A stretch of DNA of 64,000 nucleotides from Serratia plymuthica. GTDB lineage: Bacteria; Pseudomonadota; Gammaproteobacteria; Enterobacterales; Enterobacteriaceae. The stretch is from positions 1,550,001 to 1,614,000 of the forward strand of contig NZ_CP068771.1 of assembly GCF_018336935.1 (NCBI RefSeq), in the 5' to 3' direction. The notes beneath the pieces were generated by a model, which saw nothing but the letters and a program-made list of their open reading frames with translations, was not told where the DNA came from and did no database searches. Position numbers and translations under genes: made by a program. Every line of letters starts with the position of its first letter. Positions within the stretch are counted from its first letter, which is position 1. Below, piece after piece: positions 30,502 to 39,494 of this stretch.

Positions 30502-30859
30502 TTTGCGCCTCGTTATCATCCAAATAGGCAATGAGCTTTAAAGCTGTTTTAAGCCCTTGGTTAAATTCCTTCGCCAAGGTTTGAGCCCTCGTTTGTTACT
30601 CGGCCAGTTTTTCTGGCGTTATAGAGCAACCTTGGCGATGTAAAGTCTACAACGTGGCGCGAAAGTTACAAGTGTGATGTGATAAAGCTCTAAAAAAAAA
30701 CGCAGAATCGTACATATTTACTAACACTAACCGATAAAAAATGGGGCAATTTAGTCTGTATTTTTTCGTGCGGAACCGCGGCAGGACTCGCTTTGCATCT
30801 GATCCACCAAAGGTTCCCTCCCAGAGAGATAAAAATGATGGGAAAAATCCTAAATTTAC
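30502..30859 (-). promoter_or_regulatory. ompA promoter and long 5' leader
   Basis: On the minus strand, TAGACT (30649-30644) with TTGTAA (30671-30666, 16-bp spacing) is the likely promoter, nearly identical to E. coli ompA (GTTGTAGACTTTACATCGCC). The transcript would start near 30636, giving a leader of about 135 nt (133 in E. coli). The rest of this 358-bp stretch (30680-30859) is AT-rich and lies after the sulA stop codon; no gene was seen. Confidence 0.7.
30573..30636 (-). promoter_or_regulatory. 5'-terminal stabilising stem-loop of ompA mRNA
   Basis: The first transcribed bases, GCCAAGGTT, pair perfectly with AACCTTGGC 55 nt later. Nested inside is a second hairpin (GCCAG, five A, CTGGC in the transcript). 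A paired 5' end is the feature known to give E. coli ompA mRNA its long half-life. Here the primary sequence differs from E. coli but the structure is kept. Confidence 0.72.
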
Positions 30860-31366
30860 TTAATGATACAAAGAAGAGTGAATTTTTAGCGTGGAACACT
30901 GTCCCTGAGTCGGGTTTATGTCACGTTGCGGGCGCATAATGAACCCATAAGCGTTACCCAATTCTGCAGCGCGTCTTAATTTTAGCCGATCTTCTTCCGT
31001 AAGATCGGGCAACCATCCGAGAACTACACTGTAATTACCCGTCAAAAGTGCTTTTTCCATCGCTTCAACTGTGGCAAGCGGAGCAATTTGGCTCAGTTGC
31101 ACCACTTTGTTGACAGGCAAACCGGACTGCTGTAACCACAATCTACTTAGTTTCTGTTGCGGGGTTAACCATAACAACCAGCGCGATTGTCTGCCTAACT
31201 GTTGCAACAGGGGCAGCAGTAGTTGTGCCACCGCGGGTTGATGCTCGTTGTAAACAAGTTCACTGATAAGGCCATTTTCTTTACCGGCATCCGTGTTTTT
31301 CGCAGCATTGTTCACCGCAAAAGAGGTGTGGCTGAAATGGGGTTTGTAGAGTGATTGAGTACGCAT
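30860..31366 (-). CDS. sulA: SOS cell division inhibitor SulA
   Basis: Blocks FtsZ polymerisation during the SOS response and is degraded by Lon. The start at 31366 ([16 protein letters not shown]) gives 168 residues (E. coli has 169); the frame extends upstream to 31390 into the LexA box and is rejected. Conserved: [23 protein letters not shown] and [16 protein letters not shown], with the C-terminal histidine (SSLYH) that matters for Lon recognition. Confidence 0.96.
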   Translation of the reverse strand: MRTQSLYKPHFSHTSFAVNNAAKNTDAGKENGLISELVYNEHQPAVAQLLLPLLQQLGRQSRWLLWLTPQQKLSRLWLQQSGLPVNKVVQLSQIAPLATVEAMEKALLTGNYSVVLGWLPDLTEEDRLKLRRAAELGNAYGFIMRPQRDINPTQGQCSTLKIHSSLYH

Positions 31367-31387
31367 AAAGTATCCCGCCCGTAGTGT

Positions 31388-31407
31388 CACTGTATGTTTA
31401 TACAGTA
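31388..31407. promoter_or_regulatory. LexA box (SOS box) of sulA
   Basis: CACTGTATGTTTATACAGTA contains CTGT-N8-ACAG, a perfect LexA core. It lies 22 bp upstream of the sulA start and overlaps the expected -10 region. TTGATC about 20 bp upstream (minus strand) is a candidate -35. Confidence 0.92.
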
Positions 31408-31599
31408 TATCTAACGATGAGTAAGATCAACCCAAATTTTCGTAGTACCTCGCATAATTGCGATTATTTTTTATACGTACTGCTTTTATGATTGGCAGGA
31501 CTGCGGATAGTGCGTATTTTTCTAATTACTTGTTCACGTTACTTTTATTTCATTGATGTGAGAAATAGTACAATTAGAACCTACACAAGGAGACGTTCT

Positions 31600-32259
31600 A
31601 TGAAAGGGATATCAACAGAAAGAGTCAAACAGGCCAAAGCGTGCTTCTGCGCATTAGGGAACATTACTACACGCTCGCAGTTTGGCGGTTATGGGCTGCT
31701 GGCTGATGGCGTTATGTTTGGGGTGATAGCGGAAGGCGAGCTGTATCTTCGTGCGACGGATAGCCTGGAGCCTGCTTTTCGCGCCCGCGGAATGGTCAAT
31801 ATGGTTTACTCCAAACGGGGCGTACCAATCACCCTGCGTTATTATTGGGTCAATGAGTTGCTGTGGCGGGAAGGGGATGAGCTTATTGGGTTGGCGCGGC
31901 AAGCCATCATGGAGGCCTGCCTGGAGCTTCAGGTCAAAACGGATACTCATGGGCGGCTGAAAACGTTGCCGAACATCGATATTAACATGGAGCGTTTACT
32001 GTGGCGTGCCGGCATTCGCAACGTTTATGACTTGCGCTTGAATGGCGCCAAGCGCAGCTATCTCCGGCTGTTGCAACAGCAACGCAATTTAGGATTGCGG
32101 GTGCTGCTTTCGTTAGCTGGGGCGATTGCCGGTTATCACCATGCCGCTTTGCCCCTGGCCCTGCGCAATGAGCTAACCCAGTGGTTTGAACAGACAATGA
32201 CTCTGCTTAACCATGGCCACACTCCAGGAATCAGGGGGGTGATGAAAAATCTCGCGTGA
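31600..32259 (+). CDS. sxy: Competence regulator Sxy (TfoX)
   Basis: Acts with CRP to switch on CRP-S promoters of DNA uptake genes. The start at 31600 follows AAGGAGA at good spacing and gives 219 residues (E. coli Sxy has 209); upstream in-frame codons to 31492 have no support. It has a TfoX N-terminal domain (about 10-100, RSQFGGYGLLADGVMFGVI) and a TfoX C-terminal domain (about 115-195, LPNIDINMERLLWRAGI). Its stop codon directly abuts the yccS stop codon on the opposite strand. Confidence 0.95.
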   Translation: MKGISTERVKQAKACFCALGNITTRSQFGGYGLLADGVMFGVIAEGELYLRATDSLEPAFRARGMVNMVYSKRGVPITLRYYWVNELLWREGDELIGLARQAIMEACLELQVKTDTHGRLKTLPNIDINMERLLWRAGIRNVYDLRLNGAKRSYLRLLQQQRNLGLRVLLSLAGAIAGYHHAALPLALRNELTQWFEQTMTLLNHGHTPGIRGVMKNLA

Positions 32260-34395
32260 TTATGCCGATTTAGCTATCTGCGTTTTTAGCGTCATGAGTT
32301 CCGGCAGCAGTTCAATGACCAGGCCTATCTGCTGCAATACCAGTTGCTCTTTGCTTTCTGGTTCTGGAGCCCCGAGTTGGATACGCTCAGTCAGGTTTTC
32401 TAACGCCTGAGCGATGCGGAGGCCGTCTTGCTCTTCCTGATGCAGGGCACCATCGACATAGCATACGGCATCGTTCAGCAACGCCAGCGTGGCGGGATTG
32501 TTTATACGTTCACGGTGTGCACCCAATGCGGAGATATAACTCAACAAGGTGTGGTTCAGGCATAGCAGGCGAAAAGCGGCATCCTGAACCACTTTATCGG
32601 CCTTGGGGTCGGCCGACATGTTTGAAATCACCGAGGCCAACTCTGCGTCGCTGTTGTGCGCATCCCGACGGGCGATACGGTACGGTAGACCATTATCTTT
32701 ACCCTGATGGTATTGCACCAAAATCGCATCCAGATAGCGGCAGTTGGCGTTCAATGTTTTGTTCACCACGGCCGGCAATTGGCGGAATTTCCAATCTGGC
32801 CAGATAAAACTGACTGCTGCCCAAGCGATGGCGCATCCCAAAAGGGTGTCGTAAACGCGTGGTGCAGCCACTTCAAAGCCTTCACCCAGCAGGTTAAAAC
32901 AGAGCAGTACCAGCAAGGTGATAAACATGGTCGCGTGCGCGTACTGAACGGTGCGAAAAGCAAAAAACAGGACGCCGGCAATGACGATCAACACCATCTG
33001 GCCTTCCTGTGAAGGCACAAAATAGAGGATCGGCAGGCCGATAAGAATGCCGGCAAGCGTACCGATAATACGCAGCGCTAGTCTGCGGCGGGTGGCATTG
33101 TAATTTGGCTGGCAAACAAACAGGCTGGTCAGCAGGATCCAGTAACCGTGTTGCATGCCGGTAAATTGGATGAAAGCATACCCGATACACAGCACCACCG
33201 ACATGCGAATGGCATGGCGGAATAAGGCTGACTGGGGTGTCAAATGGCGACTAATCCGTAGGCGGATGTCGCTCCACCCTGTAAGCCGGTCATCTGACAG
33301 GCTGTTCTCTTCCGTCTGACCGTCGGCCAGCGCCTGTTCGGATTCGATATTTGCCAACTGTGCGTCAATCGCCCGCAAGTTTTTCAACAGGTGCGACAGT
33401 GCTTTGGTCAGCTCACTATTTTCCGGGGTGACGGCAACACGAGCCAAAGCTTCATCAATGCGGCTGAAGGCCGGCTCAAAACGCAGGTTGTGCTGGTATT
33501 TTTGCCGCAGTAGGATCGATTGCGCCAACTGCTGACAGGCGCGTGCTTGCATGGTGAGCAAGCGCTGGAAACGAAACAGGATATCGCTATGACGGAATTG
33601 TCGGCTCAGAGCCTGATATTGGACATGAGCGGAACTGGCGCGTTCATGAATATCCTGAGCTACAAAATAATAATGCAGGGTACGACGCGTACCGCGTTGG
33701 CCACGGTCGCCTTTCAGCCGCGTCAGCAATGAGACTTTGGCCTGGTTGAGAGTGGTCACCAGCGTGCTGTTGGCCATAGCTACATCCATCCAGGGCAGGT
33801 CCGCAGCATGCTCGGCATCGGGGTCAAACAGGTTAGCTTTGGCATCCAGATAATTTGCCAAATGCTCGTAACAGCGCGCCAAATTTTCCTGCAAAGGGCG
33901 AATAGGAAATATCAGATGGCCAATCAGCGTCAGCAGGTTGTACCACAGGGCGCCAACGATCAGCAGTATCGGTTGCTGATACCAGGCGTCATACATTGAG
34001 GCCCCAAGCATGGTGTAAACCGCGATCAGCAAGGCACCAAACGCAATGGTGGCGTAGCGTTGCCCCAAGGCCCCCAGCAGAATAAAGCCGCAGGTAGAGG
34101 TGGTCAGACCGAGGGCGAACAACCATGGGTAAGGAAACAGCAGTTCAATAGAGGCGGAGGCGATAAAAAAACATACCAGCGTGATCAGCAGGTTACGCAG
34201 CCTGCCGCTCAGGCGGTCATCCAGATCGGTCAATGCTGCCGCTACTACTCCCAGAGTCAGGGGAATAGTGAGTTTGGGAATGGCCAGCCACCAGGGAATG
34301 GCGGCTGTGCCGGCCAGCGCAATAAAAATACGCAGGTTATAAAGCAGATTGCTGTTGTAGGTATAACGACGTATTGCTGGTGCTAAAGAGAGCAC
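32260..34395 (-). CDS. yccS: FUSC-family inner-membrane protein YccS
   Basis: Predicted membrane transporter or permease of the FUSC/YccS-YhfK family; function is not established. The 711 residues have two clusters of membrane segments (about 20-175 and 400-540), each followed by a soluble helical domain. Conserved FUSC stretches are WAYWILLTSLFV-like (GYWILLTSLFVCQPNYNATRR) and GTLAGILIGLPILYFVP. It is followed by nothing before sxy (stop codons adjoin) and lies downstream of yccF with a 26-bp gap, probably one transcript. Confidence 0.93.
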   Translation of the reverse strand: MLSLAPAIRRYTYNSNLLYNLRIFIALAGTAAIPWWLAIPKLTIPLTLGVVAAALTDLDDRLSGRLRNLLITLVCFFIASASIELLFPYPWLFALGLTTSTCGFILLGALGQRYATIAFGALLIAVYTMLGASMYDAWYQQPILLIVGALWYNLLTLIGHLIFPIRPLQENLARCYEHLANYLDAKANLFDPDAEHAADLPWMDVAMANSTLVTTLNQAKVSLLTRLKGDRGQRGTRRTLHYYFVAQDIHERASSAHVQYQALSRQFRHSDILFRFQRLLTMQARACQQLAQSILLRQKYQHNLRFEPAFSRIDEALARVAVTPENSELTKALSHLLKNLRAIDAQLANIESEQALADGQTEENSLSDDRLTGWSDIRLRISRHLTPQSALFRHAIRMSVVLCIGYAFIQFTGMQHGYWILLTSLFVCQPNYNATRRRLALRIIGTLAGILIGLPILYFVPSQEGQMVLIVIAGVLFFAFRTVQYAHATMFITLLVLLCFNLLGEGFEVAAPRVYDTLLGCAIAWAAVSFIWPDWKFRQLPAVVNKTLNANCRYLDAILVQYHQGKDNGLPYRIARRDAHNSDAELASVISNMSADPKADKVVQDAAFRLLCLNHTLLSYISALGAHRERINNPATLALLNDAVCYVDGALHQEEQDGLRIAQALENLTERIQLGAPEPESKEQLVLQQIGLVIELLPELMTLKTQIAKSA

Positions 34396-34421
34396 GAAAA
34401 ACTCCTCAGGCGGAGAAAAAA

Positions 34422-34874
34422 TTAACGCTGTTGATACTGACGCCGGGCATTTTCAGTTCTGGCCTGTTGAGCCATCTCGACCGATACCACGCGGCGACCT
34501 ACCGGCCACAGCGCGATGGCGGCGATTTTGAAATTGGCGATGCCAACCGGGATGCCAATAATCGACACGCACTGCACAATGCCGGCGGCAATGTGGGACA
34601 GGCACAACCACCAACCGAAGAGTATCAGCCAGACAATATTCAGCAACGAACCGCTGGCAGAAAGCAGCGCGTTGTTTTTTTCCGGATACAGCTCATTAAC
34701 GTGAATGGCTTCGTTGCCGAAAGGCAGAAACGATAATTTGGTGATTTCCCAGCACGAGCGGGTCAGGGGCAGGGTAACAATCAATATGACGCTGAACACC
34801 GTTGCGACCAGCCAGCCAAAGGTAGTGAAAAAACCGCCCAACACAAAATTAAGAATATTCAGTACAGTACGCAT
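34422..34874 (-). CDS. yccF: Inner-membrane protein YccF
   Basis: Small membrane protein of unknown function (DUF307-type repeat, usually twice). The start at 34874 (MRTVLNILNFVLGG) gives 150 residues, similar to E. coli YccF (148). The alternative ATG at 34883 adds three residues and neither has a strong ribosome site. Two similar halves each contain a membrane segment followed by IV-TLPLTRSCWEITKLS / CVSIIGIPVGIANFKIA. It probably shares a transcript with yccS. Confidence 0.92.
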   Translation of the reverse strand: MRTVLNILNFVLGGFFTTFGWLVATVFSVILIVTLPLTRSCWEITKLSFLPFGNEAIHVNELYPEKNNALLSASGSLLNIVWLILFGWWLCLSHIAAGIVQCVSIIGIPVGIANFKIAAIALWPVGRRVVSVEMAQQARTENARRQYQQR

Positions 34875-35040
34875 AGTCGTCATTCTGCTCTAATGATGGC
34901 CAAACCGCGACGCGGTTGCGTTTGGTATCAAAACGCAAAATCTATTCTACCCTTTTTTTAGCGCTAGAGTGCCACTGCTTATCACAGGTAAACTGGCTGA
35001 TATCCGTTATTTAATCTCAACATAGTCATGGCGCGCCGAT

Positions 35041-37095
35041 ATGGAACTTAAAGCGACATCGCTGGGGAAACACCTGGCTCAGCATCCTTATAACCGCGTG
35101 CGGTTGCTGCACGCCGGGGTTGAGGTGAGCGGCGAAAAGCATGAATATCTGATTCCTTTCAATCAGTTGATTCAAGTCAGATGCAAACGTGGCATCGTCT
35201 GGGGCGAGCTGGAGTTTGAGCTGCCCGATGAAAAAGTGGTACGTCTGCACGGCACCGAATGGCAAGAAACTCAGCGTTTCTACCATTACCTGCAACAGGC
35301 CTGGCAGCAATGGAGCGCCGAGATGAGCGAGATCAGCGCAGGCGTTTTACAACAGCAGGTAGAACATATCCAACGTATTGAACAGCAGGACAAGTGGTTC
35401 AAAAAGTCTGAGCTGGGCAAATTGCAGCAGCAGATCCGGCAGTCTTTTGGCGCCTTGCCAATGCCGGTAGCGCGGTTGGATGAGTTCGACAACTGTCGGA
35501 ATGACTACCAGCTATGTCAGCAGTGGTTGCAGCACGGGCTACGCAGTGTGGGGCAGCGTAATCAGCAGTGGACAGAACGGATGCTGGAGACGTATCGCGA
35601 TTTCTTCCAGACTATCGAAAGTTCACCGTTGAATGATTCGCAAAGCCGTGCGGTGGTCAATGGCGAAGACTCGGTGCTGGTTCTGGCGGGCGCCGGCAGC
35701 GGAAAAACCTCGGTGCTGGTGGCGCGAGCCGGCTGGCTGTTACGCCGTCAGGAAGCTGAACCCGGGCAGATATTGCTGTTGGCGTTTGGTCGCCAGGCTG
35801 CGGAAGAGATGAATGAGCGTATTCAGGAGCGTCTGGGCAACGTGGCTATTCAAGCCAAAACTTTTCACGCGCTGGCGCTGCAGATCATTCAGCAGGGCAA
35901 CCGCAAGGTACCCGCAATCAGCAAGTTGGAAACCGACAGCAAGGCCCGGCGTGCTTTGTTGATTACCCATTGGCAGCAACAGTGTACAGAGAAAAAAACG
36001 CAGGCCAAAGGATGGCGTCAGTGGTTGATTGAGGAGTTGGAATGGGACGTGCCCGAAGGCGACTTCTGGCAGGATAAGCGCCTGGCCGAACGGCTGGCCG
36101 GCCGGCTCGAACGTTGGTTGGGACTGATGCGGATGCACGGTGGCAGCCAGGCGGAAATGATCGAACAGGCGGATGAAGAGATCCGCGACCTGTTTTCAAA
36201 ACGCATTCGCCTGATGGCGCCGTTGCTGAAAGCCTGGAAAAGCGCGCTGAAAGATGAAGGGGCGGTGGACTTCTCCGGCCTTATCCATCAGGCGGTCCAT
36301 ATTCTGGAGAAAGGGCGTTTTGTCAGCCCGTGGAAGCACATCCTGGTGGATGAGTTCCAGGATATTTCGCCGCAACGAGCCCAGTTGCTGGCAGCGCTAC
36401 GCAAGCAGAATAAGCAAACCTGCCTGTTCGCGGTCGGTGATGACTGGCAGGCTATTTACCGCTTTAGCGGTGCGGAGTTGACGCTCACCACGGCGTTTGC
36501 CGAAAACTTTGGCGAAGGCGCCCAGTGCGCGCTCGATACCACTTATCGCTTCAATGATCGTATCGGCGAGGTGGCAAACCGCTTTGTGCAGCAGAACCCG
36601 CACCAGTTGAAAAAACCGTTGAACAGCCTGAGTAAAGGCAATAAAAAATCGGTGGTGATTTTACCGCATGAGCAGTTGGAGAACCTGCTCGACAAGCTGA
36701 GCGGTTACGCCAAGCCGGATGAGCGCATTCTGGTGCTGGCGCGTTATCATCACCTGAAACCGGAAGTGCTGTCGAAAGCGGCGACCCGGTGGCCAAAACT
36801 GACCCTCGAGTTTATGACTATTCACGCCAGCAAAGGGCAGCAGGCGGAGTATGTGATCATCGCCGGTTTGCACGAAGGCAACGATGGTTTCCCTGCGGTA
36901 GCGCGTGAGTCGGTGCTGGAGGACGTTTTGTTGCCGCAACCGGAAGATTTCCCGGACGCAGAGGAGCGGCGGTTGCTGTATGTCGCGCTGACGCGCGCCA
37001 AGCATCAGGTCTGGCTATTGCAGGATCGCGAACGTCCGTCGGTGTTCGTTGAGCATTTGCAGGATCTCGGCGTGCCGCTGCAGAAAAAACCTTAA
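35041..37095 (+). CDS. helD: DNA helicase IV
   Basis: 3'-5' superfamily 1A DNA helicase (UvrD/Rep-like). It has 684 residues, the same as E. coli HelD. An N-terminal domain (about 1-190) precedes the motor. Walker A is LAGAGSGKT (residues 216-223 for AGAGSGKT), motif II is LVDEFQDISPQR, the motif III-IV region is GDDWQAIYRFSGAE, and late motifs include TIHASKGQQAEYVII and RRLLYVALTRAKHQV. It diverges from yccF and is convergent with mgsA. Confidence 0.97.
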   Translation: MELKATSLGKHLAQHPYNRVRLLHAGVEVSGEKHEYLIPFNQLIQVRCKRGIVWGELEFELPDEKVVRLHGTEWQETQRFYHYLQQAWQQWSAEMSEISAGVLQQQVEHIQRIEQQDKWFKKSELGKLQQQIRQSFGALPMPVARLDEFDNCRNDYQLCQQWLQHGLRSVGQRNQQWTERMLETYRDFFQTIESSPLNDSQSRAVVNGEDSVLVLAGAGSGKTSVLVARAGWLLRRQEAEPGQILLLAFGRQAAEEMNERIQERLGNVAIQAKTFHALALQIIQQGNRKVPAISKLETDSKARRALLITHWQQQCTEKKTQAKGWRQWLIEELEWDVPEGDFWQDKRLAERLAGRLERWLGLMRMHGGSQAEMIEQADEEIRDLFSKRIRLMAPLLKAWKSALKDEGAVDFSGLIHQAVHILEKGRFVSPWKHILVDEFQDISPQRAQLLAALRKQNKQTCLFAVGDDWQAIYRFSGAELTLTTAFAENFGEGAQCALDTTYRFNDRIGEVANRFVQQNPHQLKKPLNSLSKGNKKSVVILPHEQLENLLDKLSGYAKPDERILVLARYHHLKPEVLSKAATRWPKLTLEFMTIHASKGQQAEYVIIAGLHEGNDGFPAVARESVLEDVLLPQPEDFPDAEERRLLYVALTRAKHQVWLLQDRERPSVFVEHLQDLGVPLQKKP

Positions 37096-37097
37096 GT

Positions 37098-37125
37098 TCA
37101 GGGCCTGGTGTTTGCCAGGCCGCAA
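37098..37125. terminator. Weak hairpin between helD and mgsA
   Basis: A 7-bp stem GGCCTGG / CCAGGCC with a 6-nt loop lies in the 33-bp gap between two convergent genes. There is no immediate U-run on the plus strand; on the minus strand a TTTTTT run appears about 11 nt later. Confidence 0.4.
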
Positions 37126-37128
37126 TCA

Positions 37129-37587
37129 CTACTTCAGGCGATCCTGCAAATAACGTTGATAATCTGGAATGGCAATTTCCACTTCGCTTTTAAACAGCGA
37201 AGAATCAATCAGGAAATCTGCGGTGGAACGGTTGGTGGCGACGGGAATATTCCATACCGTAGCCAGGCGCAGCAGGGCTTTTACGTCCGGATCATGGGGT
37301 ACCGCATTCAAGGGATCCCAGAAAAAAATCAGTATATCGATTTTACCTTCCGCAATCAGTGCGCCGACCTGCTGATCGCCGCCCATCGGGCCGCTCAGCA
37401 TGCTTTGTACCGGAATGCCACTGGCCCGCTGGATCAGGTTACCGGTGGTGCCGGTGGCGTACAACTGATGCTGCTCCAATACGGATTTATTGTCTTCAAC
37501 CCACTTGAGCAGGGCTTGCTTGCGATGATCGTGTGCCACCAAGGCAATGTGTTTGCGCACAGCGATAGTGCGGGTAGTAAATTCCAT
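37129..37587 (-). CDS. mgsA: Methylglyoxal synthase
   Basis: Converts dihydroxyacetone phosphate to methylglyoxal and phosphate, a bypass of lower glycolysis under sugar-phosphate stress. It has 152 residues (as in E. coli). Catalytic Asp71 ([10 protein letters not shown]), His19 (VAHDHRK) and His98 (NAVPHDPDV) are all present, with the phosphate-binding TGTTGN loop at 45-50. Confidence 0.98.
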   Translation of the reverse strand: MEFTTRTIAVRKHIALVAHDHRKQALLKWVEDNKSVLEQHQLYATGTTGNLIQRASGIPVQSMLSGPMGGDQQVGALIAEGKIDILIFFWDPLNAVPHDPDVKALLRLATVWNIPVATNRSTADFLIDSSLFKSEVEIAIPDYQRYLQDRLK

Positions 37588-37709
37588 CTCGATGTCCTTC
37601 GCTAATCGGGGGGATGTGCGACAGATTACTGAAACTGTTTTTCACTGCCTAGCGTTTACACCGGAAAATGCGAAGAAAGCGTGCCTTTGTGTAAAAGGCG
37701 CCGCTCATC

Positions 37710-38381
37710 CTAGTGGGTGGCCTGTTTATTCGCCCATTGCAGGAAACGTTTCTGGGTGTCTTTATCCGCCTGTTGGAACCAGTATTGCAGCATTTGTTCG
37801 GAAACGTTTTCACCTTTCAGCGTCACCGTAGGGGCGTTTAATGCCGTGCTGCCCAGCGGGGAGGGCGCCGTGCCGGCACGCACCTGCGCGAAGGACGGCA
37901 CCGAGGCTGGGCGATTCTGACTGTTGTAATCTGCCATCAGTTTTTCCAGATCAACATTGAGCGTCACGCCATCGGGGTGCAGCACGTCATGTCTCATCGT
38001 CAACGCGTTGCCTTTTTTATCAATAACCTGGTAATTAAGCGTTTTATCAAACCTTTGGCCATCACGCACATTCTCAATGCGTGGCAACTCGATGGCTACG
38101 GAGCTGACATTTTGCGTATTGAAGGTGGCGATAAGCGGTGGTGAGGCATAGGCCGTGACCTCATGCTGGCCCGAGCGAACAGGTTTGACGACTTTAAACA
38201 GCAACTGATGCTGCCCTCCATCCAGCTCCAGGCTGTCGGCGCCTTTTAACAACGATCCCGTCATTTTCTTGCCATCAACCACCAGCAGGTCGATATCAGG
38301 GGAGAGTCTCAGGGTCGTAGCTGCGGCAGGCATGCTGATACTGATGCTGAGCAGCCCTGCAACCATCAGACCAAATTTCAT
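37710..38381 (-). CDS. yccT: DUF2057 exported protein YccT (CsgI)
   Basis: Exported protein; E. coli YccT has been described as an inhibitor of curli formation. The start at 38381 (MKFGLMVAGLLSISISMPAAA) after AAGGAG gives 223 residues (E. coli has 220) with a signal peptide cut near AAATT. DUF2057 signatures: TLRLSPDIDLLVVDGKKM and LELDGGQHQLLFKV. The C-terminus (EQMLQYWFQQADKDTQKRFL) is conserved. Whether curli genes exist in this organism cannot be seen here. Confidence 0.9.
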   Translation of the reverse strand: MKFGLMVAGLLSISISMPAAATTLRLSPDIDLLVVDGKKMTGSLLKGADSLELDGGQHQLLFKVVKPVRSGQHEVTAYASPPLIATFNTQNVSSVAIELPRIENVRDGQRFDKTLNYQVIDKKGNALTMRHDVLHPDGVTLNVDLEKLMADYNSQNRPASVPSFAQVRAGTAPSPLGSTALNAPTVTLKGENVSEQMLQYWFQQADKDTQKRFLQWANKQATH

Positions 38382-38640
38382 CGTTATCTCCTTATAAGTG
38401 GCATCGTAATCAGTGTTGAATACGCCATGGATTACGTCAGAATTTTTCATAATTATGCATTTTTTTACAAACACACATATTTATATTTATTTTGACATCA
38501 TTCGCCGAGTAAATGGTAGCTGTGACAGCATCAGACCGCAAAAGTCGCAGGGAGTTTCCGGGGTATCGAGTTTCGTCGATTCAAGGTCAATGAGTTACAC
38601 TCTTCACAGGGGAATCCCTGTCAACTATTGGGAGCGGAAA

Positions 38641-39054
38641 ATGCAAGACAACGAAATTGCCAGCCTGCTGCAACAGGTGAAAACCATTGCGCTGGTGGGT
38701 GCCAGCGATAATCCGGCGCGTGCCAGCTTTGGCGTGATGGCCTATTTGCTTGCACAAGGGTACCAGGTGATACCGGTTAGCCCCAAGCTGGCGGGGCAGA
38801 CGCTCCTGGGCCAGCAGGTTTATGCGAAGCTGGCGGACATTCCGCACCCGATCGATATGGTTGACGTATTCCGTAATTCAGAGGCTGCATACGCGGTGGC
38901 GCAAGAGGCTATTGCCATCGGTGCCAAGGCGTTGTGGCTGCAAATTGGTGTGATTAATGAACAGGCAGAGGCATTGGCGAACGACGCGGGGCTCAAGGTG
39001 GTGATGGATCGTTGCCCTAAAATCGAAATCCCGCGTCTGGGCCTTGAGCGCTGA
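38641..39054 (+). CDS. yccU: CoA-binding domain protein YccU
   Basis: Small Rossmann-fold CoA-binding protein of unknown role. The ATG at 38641 ([20 protein letters not shown]) after GGGAGCGG gives 137 residues, the same as E. coli YccU; the frame continues upstream to 38413 without homology. Conserved stretches are [33 protein letters not shown] and [11 protein letters not shown] at the C-terminus. It diverges from yccT. Confidence 0.95.
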   Translation: MQDNEIASLLQQVKTIALVGASDNPARASFGVMAYLLAQGYQVIPVSPKLAGQTLLGQQVYAKLADIPHPIDMVDVFRNSEAAYAVAQEAIAIGAKALWLQIGVINEQAEALANDAGLKVVMDRCPKIEIPRLGLER

Positions 39055-39056
39055 GC

Positions 39057-39090
39057 AAAATAAAGGCCTGGCACGATGCCAGGCCTTTAA
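39057..39090. terminator. Bidirectional terminator between yccU and hspQ
   Basis: A perfect 12-bp stem (AAAGGCCTGGCA / TGCCAGGCCTTT) around a CGA loop, between two convergent genes. Confidence 0.88.
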
Positions 39091-39115
39091 GGCGGGTTTC
39101 TCAGGCCATTACGCA

Positions 39116-39433
39116 TCAGTTGCGCAGGCGCGGTGCTTGTAACTGGTGACGGATGGATTCCGCCAGTTCATCCAGCGAGGGTTGTTCAGGGTGGGCGTCT
39201 TGGGCTTCCCCATCCAGCTGCGCTTCCGCCAGGTAGGTATGCACCGGTTGGCCTTCTTCGTCTTCCATCACCACGTGGTACCAAGGGGCGAACCGCAGAT
39301 CGGTATTCGCCGCTATCTCATCAGCTTTGGGCTGCTCGAGGGAGTATTCAGGGTCGATATCGATAATTACCCCCAAATACCCCAGCAACTTATGCCGAAC
39401 CTGTTGTCCGATACCGAATTTGCTGGCAATCAT
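39116..39433 (-). CDS. hspQ: Heat shock protein HspQ
   Basis: Hemimethylated-DNA-binding-like protein that in E. coli is heat-induced and modulates Lon and DnaA stability. The start at 39433 ([18 protein letters not shown]) follows AGGAGG and gives 105 residues, the E. coli length; the frame continuing to 39493 is not needed. Conserved: [11 protein letters not shown] and [13 protein letters not shown]. It lies 61 bp downstream of rlmI on the same strand. Confidence 0.96.
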   Translation of the reverse strand: MIASKFGIGQQVRHKLLGYLGVIIDIDPEYSLEQPKADEIAANTDLRFAPWYHVVMEDEEGQPVHTYLAEAQLDGEAQDAHPEQPSLDELAESIRHQLQAPRLRN

Positions 39434-39494
39434 GATGACCTCCTGAGAAACAGTGCGTTGCTCTCTATATGAGGGCAACGCAGCGTATTTCAAG

